64,000 nt of DNA from Oikopleura dioica. Taxonomy: Eukaryota; Chordata; Appendicularia; Copelata; Oikopleuridae. The stretch lies in NCBI GenBank assembly GCA_907165135.1, contig OU015567.1, forward strand, positions 811,001 to 875,000, given 5' to 3'. Numbering within the stretch: position 1 is the stretch's first letter; the number at the start of each line of letters is the position of its first letter. The translations under genes were made by a program, and so were the position numbers. Under the pieces are notes generated by a model, which saw only the letters and a list, made by a program, of their open reading frames with translations, was not told the DNA's origin and did not search any database. This document shows, in pieces, positions 53,917 to 62,577 of the stretch.

Positions 53917-54169
53917 GTTTGCTCGACAACCTCGAGAACCGCTATGCGGCTTTTCATTTAGCTTTTTCAGAACCTGAGTTAGGTTTTCAACACAGGATGC
54001 GGAGCCTGAGTCAGAGTCTTGAACTACCTTGAGATTAAAAAAAAAACCTTACAAAGTTGTGTTGGCAAAGCCGCTTTGCGGCTTCGTTTTATAAAAAGCC
54101 GCTGCGCGACTTTTCTTTCTAGCTACTTTGAAACCTGACTCAGGTTTCTACACAGGTTTCCGAGCCCAG
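53917..54169. mobile_element. two adjacent GCTCGGCAACC-family MITE copies
   Basis: GCTCGACAACCTCGAGAACC near 53920 and AACACAGGATGCGGAGCCTG at 53990-54009 border one short copy; a second right end GGTTTCCGAGCCCAG stops at 54169. AAGCCGC..GCGGCTT palindromes at 54069-54090 and 54098-54115. Confidence 0.55.
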
Positions 54170-54590
54170 CTTCAACCCCAATTTATTTTTTCGTGTCGAG
54201 ATGAATTTGGAGCCCCTTGCACTTGAAATTTCACCCCTCAATCCTGCTGAAGACACCCCGAGATGAAAGGTGAATTAAGTCTTCTCCACAGGTGATCACT
54301 TCAGCGGCCCCAACCCTCGACATGAAAGTACATGGGCACTTGACAGCGCTCCGGGATTAAACAAATTCCATCACACCAAAATTAAAGAAAAGAAGAACTC
54401 ACTCTCTCCCACGAGCGATCATGTGGAAAGCTCTGAGCCCGGTGTTTTGTCGGGCGCATTTTTAATCAATGGATAATTGGGGATTAGCATGAGTGACGCT
54501 TTATCAGAATGCGTTTTTGAGTATCTTTTTCTCCGGAATTTCAATTTTGTTTCTCAATCTTTGAATTATTCGAATAATGAGCTTTCGAAT
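54170..54590. other. intergenic, nothing recognised
   Basis: No exon or repeat could be supported. Confidence 0.4.
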
Positions 54591-55080
54591 CTGGGCTCGG
54601 CAATCTGTTTAAAAACCTGAGTCAGGTTTTGAGCAGCTACAATGAAAAGCCGCGAAGCGGCTTTTATAAGATTGGAGCCGCAAAGCGGCTTCGGTGATAT
54701 TTCAAAAAATAAACGAATGTTTCTTTTGCGAAGCTGCTTTCCGGCTTCGTTTTTATAAAAGCCGCTTCGCGGCTTTTTATTTTACCACTTAAAGCCTGAC
54801 AAAGCTGATTTAGGTTCAAAATTGAGGAGAAAAAAACAAAAGGCGACAGCCTGAGTCAGGCTTTGAGTGGTAAAATAAAAAGCCGCGAAGCGGCTTTTAT
54901 AAAAGGAAGCCGGAAAGCGGCTTCGCAAACCAAACATTCGTTTTTTTTTTGGAAATATCAGCGAAGCCGCTTTGCGGCTCCGATCTTAAAAAGCCGCTTC
55001 GCGGCTTTTCATTGTAGCTGCTCAAAACTTGACTTAGGTTGCCGCCTTTTGTTTATTATCCTCAATTTTGAACTAATGAA
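54591..55080. repeat. long composite palindrome built from GCTCGGCAACC-family MITE
   Basis: Left terminus CTGGGCTCGGCAATCTG at 54591. 54618-54790 and 54848-55035 are inverted copies of each other (over 90% identical by eye), each holding four AAGCCGCTTCGCGGCTT-type palindromes. An outer pair (TTCAAAATTGAGGA at about 54818 and TCCTCAATTTTGAA at about 55060) brackets the second copy. No duplication at the outer borders. Confidence 0.8.
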
Positions 55081-55614
55081 CTTCCAAGCCACTTAATTAA
55101 AATGCAACTTCAATCAAGGAAAAGGATTGCCGGTGTCCAACTGTAATAAGGAAGTGTCGGGCTTTACCGCAGGCGATTTAATTTGAAATGCAGCATTGTT
55201 GCGTTTTGCTGCATTTATTCACTCAAACCCTCGTACGGCGAGAGTCGTGCTGGATTGAATATTAAACAGTATTTATTCGACATTTTGGAAGGTTCTTGAT
55301 AATTTTCGCGCAGTTTTATAAATAATAAAGGCGCAAATATGTATTTCAAATAATAATTGAACTGTATTGTCTCTTGCGCATGTAGCTATCTGTAAATATA
55401 AGTCGCGGTTGCCAATTTCGGAATGAAGTAATTCGGAATTCTCATACAGCGGCAATTTCGGCATTGGGTATCAAAGTTATTGCATTGACAACTTTTTCGG
55501 GCTTCGGGCGGGTTCATTAAAACATAAAAAATTTACGGTTTCAGACACGTTTTTAAGCCTTGTTAAAAATTGGAAACTTGAATTTTTAAACAGAAACAGA
55601 CATTTTTGTCTGTC

Positions 55615-56130
55615 TTAGTTTCTTGTTATACCGTTTATATTCTTTGAAAAGCCCATTCCTATAGTATTGAGGTATTCTTTCTCTATCTCTGACAAATCCT
55701 TCTGTACTTCTTTCCTCCTTCGATTGCTTCGCACAAGCTGTTTTCGATTTCTATCTCGCCCGACTGACCAAATTCTAGGACAGAGATTAAAATTGTTATT
55801 TTTAAATTTCCTTAATTAATTTTATTCAGAGAAAAAGCCCTTTTTGGGGCTGGCGGCTCGAATCTACAAAATTGCGATAAAAATCGAGCTAGTCAAATGC
55901 GGAAATCTGATTGGTCAAAAATTTAGCAAAAATTTTGGTCAAAAATCTCTATTTTTTTGTTGATTCGATTCACCTCCGCTTTTCTTAATCGAAAAAATCA
56001 TCATTTTTTAAGATGTTTTTTATTAAAATTTTTTAACTTACTTGTAGCAAAAGAAAAGTGAAACACAATTGAACAACACAACCAGTATCCAAAGTATTAC
56101 TGTAAGTTGAGAGGTCAAGACTGGCCCCAT
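55615..56130 (-). CDS. small single-pass membrane protein
   Basis: Two exons, 56042-56130 (ATG at 56130) and 55615-55774, joined in phase across a 267-bp GT-AG intron; about 82 residues. Residues 8-29 are a membrane segment (QLTVILWILVVLFNCVSLFF), followed by a strongly basic stretch (GRDRNRKQLVRSNRRRKE), an acidic helix (VQKDLSEIEKEYL) and a short tail. A basic patch right after the membrane segment suggests a cytosolic C-terminus. No family recognised. The intron contains a CCAATCAGATTTCC-type motif shared with repeats elsewhere. Confidence 0.6.
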
Positions 56131-56405
56131 TATTTCTGATTTCCAAAATCAAAGATCAATTTTTCTCTTCCTTGATTTCACAAGGCCGTTTCTTCCTTGT
56201 TTTGGCAAAATTTTGACTCTGTTTCTTAGTAGTTTAAAATATTAACTGAGAAAGAATCAGCTGGAATTAGGTTTACTCCGTCGAGCGCCCTCCTCTGACG
56301 GCCATAAGACGTCAATCATACCTGCGTCATTAATTCTTGATAACCCGTTAATTCAGATTTGGCTTTTTAGACGATTTTTATTAAGAAAAACATGAAAAGA
56401 AAAGT

Positions 56406-56888
56406 TCATTTAACTTCGTTTTCGTGGTCATCCTTCAAGGTTGTAATGTACTCGTCGAAAAGACTGTCGTCAGATAAACTGAGCATTTTTTGAGTGTGGC
56501 TTAGGGAGTCCAAGCTTTCTCCCTTTTCAATAAACGGTCTCTAAAAATGAGCAAGTTTCCGAAATTGAGAATAGTTTCGAACCTTTTGAGTTGATTTCTT
56601 GGGGTTTTTAGTCGGTTCTGGGTGCCTTTTTTCTTCTATTTTCGCTTCCGTTGTTTGGATTTTTAAGTCACATTGCTAGAATAAAAAAAAAATAGAAAAA
56701 AAGTCCAAAAACGAACCGGAATCGACATGTTCTTCTGAGGATGATAGACAGTGCAGTGCTAAAAAAACAATAAAAAACCGAAACACTTGGAAGCCTAACT
56801 AAATCTCCAACGAATCTGCTCCTTTCTCCGACAGAATGAACATGCTTGGCGCTCTTGAAATTGTTGCTTTCGACATATTCTCGCTCAT
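56406..56888 (-). CDS. small hydrophilic intracellular protein
   Basis: ATG at 56888 (MSENMSKATISRAPSMFIL). After intron(s) near 56775-56800 a short exon (HPQKNMSIP) joins, phase 0, QCDLKIQTTEAKIEEKRHPE and a Lys/Pro-rich stretch, and after a 42-bp intron RPFIEKGESLDSLSHTQKML continues to LFDEYITTLKDDHENEVK and a TGA at 56406-56408. Charged, Ser-rich, no signal peptide or membrane segment. The first junction is uncertain. Lies between the small membrane-protein gene and SLC28 on the same strand. Confidence 0.5.
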
Positions 56889-57033
56889 TTGCTGAAAATT
56901 CCGATTAGATAATGATTCATGAATTTATCTTTCTAGGGTGCGCCAAATCCTCGAAAAAATTGGCTAGTGGAGGCTTTTTCAGCCAATAAGAGGCAAGAAA
57001 TTTTTGCGTCAGCGAATCATCGTAGAGAAAGCT

Positions 57034-57068
57034 CTAACCCTAACCCTAACCCAAATCCTTACCCTAAG
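57034..57068. repeat. interstitial telomere-like repeat
   Basis: CTAACCCTAACCCTAACCC with two degenerate units (AAATCC, TTACCCTAAG) after it. Confidence 0.75.
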
Positions 57069-57420
57069 ATACGCCTCTCTTCGGCTTTTGCCCACCCTAG
57101 TCATCCTCCTTCCCCGGAAAAAATCAAACCTTACCTCTTGGATTATGCAAGCCATAAGCGTAGCACTGACTATCGCCCCGACAGGAGATGCCAAACGGAT
57201 CTAGTAGTATTAATATAAATCATGACAAGTGATTGATGAAAGCTGACTGTACTTGATTCAAATCGAATGTGCTGATTGTCGATGTTCGCTTTGCCCCACA
57301 TAAATTGACCAGAAGGCTCGAACTTAAAAAAAGGGCATTTTCTATCAGGATATCGTGTTCTCGAATAAATAATTGATCGAAACCGGCTCAATTATGAATT
57401 GACACCTAATACAAGCAGAA

Positions 57421-59678
57421 TTAATAAAATATAGAACAAACCAGGATGCAAGCAATACACCCCCGAATCAAGCAGCAAATGGTGCCAGCAATGCATGTTT
57501 TTGCCAGAATCTTCGAAAAGACTTTTTTGCGCTTTGGAGCTAGACCGGCCATGGTTCCGAGCATGATTCCCATGGTCTTTTGAGGGGATGAATATACATT
57601 TTTTGGATGGACAAGGGTCAGTTCAACACATCCCGGAATATTCGCGAAACCGCAAAGTGCGTAAGTCATTATCGTCTCGGACAGCTCAGACAGCCACATT
57701 TGATTGCCATCACAGTCGCACTTATTGGAAAAAGGTCAGCTCAGAACTCATAGAAAAGTTGATGATCACCTTATCTCGTCCAGATTCCCTGTAACCTTTC
57801 GCCGTCGCGAGGGATTGAAATGCCATAAATTCTGTGAAGAAAATTTTTTCCCCAAGCAATCGCGCGCAGAATTCAGCTTCAAAGCTTGGCACTCCTAAGA
57901 AAAATCTTCTTCAAATCATCTTGCCAAAATCCTACCCATGAGAAGAACAAATGGGCGAAAAACAACTCCAAATATCTTTTCCAGCGTAATGCTTTCAATT
58001 TCAAACAAGCCACTAAGGAAGACCACAATGTCGTTAAGACACTCGATCGCAGCCACGAAAACAATCAGCATAGCTAAAAACATGAATTAATTATTCAATG
58101 ATATTAATTTTTATTACCAGTTATATTCGCGCAAACGGGAAAAGCATCCAATGCTCCTTGTACTGCAGCGCCAAGGAGATTTTGGCCACCTTTGCTTTTC
58201 TCGTCCTCGGTTTTTTTCGTCGTCTTTTGAAAATGGGCTTCGATTAAAAAAAATGATGGAACTTACGAGTCTCGACGGCGTTACTTCTGGAAACATCAAT
58301 TTTCCCACCATCAGTGATCCAGGGGCGGACATAAACGAGCTTGTTATCAATGCTCTAGCATCAATTCCAAGCTTCAAATAAGCGCCAAGAACGGAACCAG
58401 CGATAGAAGAAAAGCCAGAGGTCATGACGCAGAAGATTTCAGAATAAGTCATGTGGTCTTTTTTCGGGTCGAAAAGAGTCCGAAATACCAAATTAAAGGT
58501 TTGTCAAACCCTGAATCTATGTAGGGCCTAATCAAGAGCGGCGACTCGGCGATGCCAACAAAGATGTTTCCGACGCAGGCGACAGCCTCTGATTGGGAGC
58601 AATTACAAGTTGCTGTCAGCGCTACCGACAAAAGCTGAATGACGAAATCCATGATGCCAATGTGATAAAGCATTGAAATCAAGGAAGAAAAGAAGATGAT
58701 CACGGGGCAGACGCCAAAGACGAAATTTGTCAGGTCTCCTTTGTATCCTTTTTAATGATTTCGAAGGTTGCTTTCGGCGAAAAAACCTCGATTGAGTTGT
58801 CAAAACCAACGATCCTGAGAACAGAAAAATTCCTCCTGCATCCGCGAATCGTAAAAGAGCCTTGATTGGCTTGCTGGAAAAAATTTTTAAAAATTTTTGA
58901 GTTTTAAAACGTACCTGAAATTTTCAATAAAAACGAAACCAACTTCAGTTTTTATCACAAAAGCAGCGATGAAAAACTGCAGCAAAAAGCCCACCAAGAT
59001 CGGTCGCCAAACGATTTTGATGATGGAAATGCACATGAGCATACAGATAATCATATAAATCACCACTCCAAATGAAGCGACAACAACATTGAATCTGTAG
59101 TCGCTTTTGTAAAGACTTTCGGCGTAAATTGCGAGCATCAGAAAAAGGCCACCAAAAGCCGAGATTTTTCTGACTTGCTTTTTGTCGACTCCATCGAGGG
59201 CAGTTTCGACCTTTTCTTTGTAAAGATCGTATGATTTGATAGCAAGAACGATCAAGTAAAAGACAAGGAGAAAACTTGAAAAGAGGGGTAACAAGAGTAT
59301 TGAAACTCGATTGAGATTTTCCAGAGCTTTTTCAAACCCTTTTCCTGGCTCGCTCGAAATCCGAGTAGCAGGCAAGTCCTATATACGCGCCGACCAGAAT
59401 CATGATCGCTTTTGATGAATGTTTCTTCATCTCCATTATCTTCCCGATGAAATCCCTGATGACCTCTCTTACTGCTAGAATTTTTGCAAAAACAGGATGA
59501 ATACTCCTTTCTTGCTCATCTTCCTCATCTCGAACTTGCGAATCCGCTTCTTCTTGAGTCAGCTCGAGTCGACCAGTAATCGTTGCTTTCTCACAATTAA
59601 AATCAGAGTTCTAGTGCTGACCTTACTTGTCTTTGTCCCCATGTTTTCAGGTTCATCTTCTTGGATCTCTTCGCTCAT
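57421..59678 (-). CDS. concentrative nucleoside transporter, SLC28 family
   Basis: ATG at 59678 (MSEEIQEDEPENMG). A cytosolic acidic N-terminus, then membrane segments (ILVGAYIGLACY; VSILLLPLFSSFLLVFYLIVL), the block SAFGGLFLMLAIYAES to WRPILVGFLLQFFIAAFVIKTEVGF, FVFGVCPVIIFFSSLISMLYH, the CNT signature GNIFVGIAESPLLIRPY, GFSSIAGSVLGAYLKLGIDA with MSAPGSL, NLLGAAVQGALDAFPVCANI, FFTEFMAFQSL, and TIMTYALCGFANI. These motifs in this order define sodium- or proton-coupled CNT transporters of the plasma membrane. Introns are 35-75 bp. Three single-base frame shifts are needed (about 59345, 58800, 58745), and after RPYI (about 58530-58465) no GT-AG intron restores frame. Either an error-containing assembly or a recent pseudogene. 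Confidence 0.85.
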
Positions 59679-59793
59679 TATTTTATAATTCACAATTTTC
59701 TTGCTAGTGAAATCGTCAAATTCACTTGATTTTATCGATTTTAAAGCGTTGAAATGATTTACCCTTTTGTGTCATTTTGGAATCATAAACGAA

Positions 59794-59969
59794 CATGCCC
59801 GAGGAAAATTTTGATTGGGATAGCGATTGGGAAGCGGCAAGTCAAAGTGACCTTCCCAATCGAGGATTCACCACTGTATTTTGATAATACAGTCGGAGTC
59901 AAAGATAAGGGAAACCAAGAAAAGAGATTTTTGGCTCAAAATGCCGGGATGTTCGTTCATGAAGATTAG
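59794..59969 (+). CDS. small acidic protein upstream of PTPS
   Basis: ATG at 59794 opens MPEENFDWDSDWEAASQSDL; after one base shift at CCC (about 59860) the frame continues IEDSPLYFDNTVGVKDKGNQ to GMFVHED and TAG at 59967-59969, about 57 residues. Without the shift the first frame stops after 28 codons. The acidic Trp/Asp-rich start looks coding, but evidence is limited. It ends 167 bp before the ATG of PTPS on the same strand and begins 115 bp from the divergent SLC28 start, so it could be the first cistron of an operon with PTPS. Confidence 0.4.
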
Positions 59970-60136
59970 TTCTAGAAAAATATGTACCCAATTTTTTTGC
60001 GCGATCTGAAATAATAATTCTCGGAAGTCGTAAGATTACATCAATTGATTTATATTTTATTGCGATCTCGTTCAATAAAAATCTTACCAACTTCTTTTTT
60101 ACTCTTTTTCCGAACCAATTTCGGATAATTTCATCG

Positions 60137-60639
60137 ATGAAGTGCTCGATTATAAGAACAGAGAAAATATGCACTGGCCATCGACTTCATAGGTAGAAAT
60201 AAAAAGTTGATATAAGAAAGACTCCAAGTCAGTTAATTGTTCAGTCCGTTTCTGACAGACGAAGAAAACAGAAAAATCTATGGCAAGTGCAATCACTCTA
60301 ACGGTCACGGTCATAATTACACCATTCAAGCAGTAATTGAGGTGAGCCACTCTTCCTTAGTTGATTTTCTCTGATTTCTAGGGCGAAATCATAAAAGACA
60401 CGGGAATGGTGATGAACCTCGTCGATCTAAAACGGGCCATGTGGAAAGTGCTGTCTCAGCTCGATCACAAAAATGTGGATAAAGATGTCGAATACTTCAA
60501 AAACTTCCCATCTACCGCTGAAAATATTGCCCCGTGGATTTTCACCGAGCTTTCTCAAGAGCTACCGCCAGGCTCTTATCATCTCAAGAAAATCATACTC
60601 GACGAAACTGATAAAAACCGCGTTGAAATCTATGATTAA
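60137..60639 (+). CDS. PTS: 6-pyruvoyl tetrahydropterin synthase
   Basis: Exons 60137-60192, 60245-60341, 60382-60639; introns of 52 and 40 bp, both GT-AG and in phase, giving about 136 residues, the normal length. Converts 7,8-dihydroneopterin triphosphate to 6-pyruvoyl tetrahydropterin in tetrahydrobiopterin synthesis (cytosol). Visible motifs: GHRLHS (first zinc His), catalytic Cys and zinc ligands in GKCNHSNGHGHNY, TGMVMNLVDLK, LDHKNVDKDV (catalytic Asp/His region), PSTAENIA and a final Glu-containing ETDKN. No break or missing residue. An AATAAA lies at 60654, 15 bp after the stop. Confidence 0.95.
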
Positions 60640-60653
60640 GACCGGTAGTTTAT

Positions 60654-60659
60654 GAATAA
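60654..60659 (+). terminator. PTPS polyadenylation signal
   Basis: AATAAA 15 bp after the TAA stop codon. Confidence 0.6.
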
Positions 60660-62577
60660 AAAGCCTTTTCTTTGATCGAATTTTAAACAGCATCTTTATT
60701 CAATAGATAAAATCAGGGCAATGAAGCCTTTTGAAAGCCTTTAAGGGGTGGTGGTCAAGAAATATTAATATTATTTTTATATTCTTCGTTAAAAAAATCG
60801 TTTTTTATGATCTTCACCTTTATCTTATAAATTCAACTTTGTACTGAAAAATTTTCAATCAAAAGTTCGAAATTTGAGATTTTTTCGAAATTCTTAGTCT
60901 ATGACTTCGTATTTTTGACAATGGAAAAGATATTTTTATTGCATATAAAAGCTTCTTAAGATCTTCTGAATAATAATTTATATTAAAACAAAAAACAACG
61001 ATTTTCTGCGATTTTCGTAAAGATTTGCGTGGAAATTGAATTAAAATAACGATTTTTCAGGAAGTAACATGTTTTCATTCAATTACTATTTTTTTTCTAA
61101 CGATGCGAACTTTATTAAACATAGCCGCCAACACGCTTAAGGGTTTAAACTTTTCTCTTATTTAGTTTTATTTTGAAAAAAAAATGATAAGGGGATAGGC
61201 TATCCCGGATAGCGTTTTTAAGGTCAAGAGATCGGTCCACTTTGCTGCAATTTTTCACCGTTTTTCCGAAAAAGAGCTGCCCACATAGAATGGACCCTTT
61301 TTAACTTATTTACATTGAGAGAATAAAAGTTTTTTTCGAAAAAAAAATTGAGTTTTTTAGGTTGAAAAAAGTCTTAGTCTCGACCAACCCAACTTTAACT
61401 ACAATTGGGCCGTGAAAATAAATGTGGTAATATGATTCGAACTTTTTAATCTGGTAATCGCGTGTTTTTTTAACTGCATAATTGTCTCCTTGCATAATTG
61501 TAAATTTTTTTAACTGCATTTGGGTCACAGGTAAAATTGTATGTCCCACATTCAGAATGTGACATTCTTTAAAAAGTGCTCGTACAGGCTTAATAGAAAA
61601 GGATATTGATTCATAGTGGTTTTTCTGTCAAAATTTATGAAAAAACCACTGAATGACCCTAAGTTTTAGTCCTCTTCTTCAACCTTGCGAACAAGCTCAG
61701 ATTGCGCCGAAAAAGAAGTTAATTTAACCGTCGATTGAATCTTTTTTTAGGGAAATGATTGCTTGTTAATAAAATTTTGAGAAAGAAGTCCGGAAAATTT
61801 GGACAACTGTCGATTTTTTAGTTTCCCACTTAGATGCCTACAAATCTGAAAAATGTCCTGTTATTTAGTATCCGGCAATTCGGAAACAACTGTATACAGA
61901 TGTTTTCCTTCTTTTCTTATCAAAATCTTTCTTTGTCTTTAAGAAAAATTAAGTTAAAGGCTGATCACGTATCCCAAGAATATTTTTGGCTTCGGAAAAC
62001 GAAGTAAAAAGAGAATGATCTAGTTTTCTCTCAAAAAAATTTTTAAGCGATTTTGATGAGATATTTTTCTCAAGAGCATGTATCAAATTTTTGGACATTT
62101 TTAAGAAATCGTGGGACAAAACATGCCAAAAAATTTCATAATTATTTGTTATTTAGTTTGTCAATGGAAGCTGTTGATAAATGATGAGTAACAGCTAGTG
62201 CTTAACCTTTTCGTTTTTATTTGATACTGTTTCAGACCAGAAATTAGTGGTTAAAAAAATAACATCCAAACAAAGGTTTTAGAAATATCAAAATCATGAT
62301 ATTTACGTAATAAACATACATGATGCAAAACTTAACCATGGCCGGCGAAGATTTGGAACCACCCATCATTACTCCGCCCAACGACACGTGCGATAGTTAA
62401 ATCGTCCAAGTTGAAGATTAACAATCCAATAAATAAAAACTAAGTTCAATTCTCAGGTGTCAGGTTGATACATATTTTCTCACGCGACTCATCGGTTTTG
62501 ACACTGGAATTTGAACTTTTTTTTACTAAGTAAGTATTGTTTATTTTGCATCATAAAGAATAAGAGTAAAACGTTTT
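60660..62577. other. AT-rich intergenic region
   Basis: No exon pair recognised. A minus-strand 79-codon frame (61310-61549) lacks motifs. 62060-62130 resembles the ATGTATCAAATTTTTGGACA repeat of the element at 621-1044. Confidence 0.4.

Noticed and set aside
54591-55080. CRISPR-like array of GC repeats
   Set aside because: Spacing is irregular, units are inverted rather than direct, and the genome is eukaryotic; a MITE palindrome explains it.
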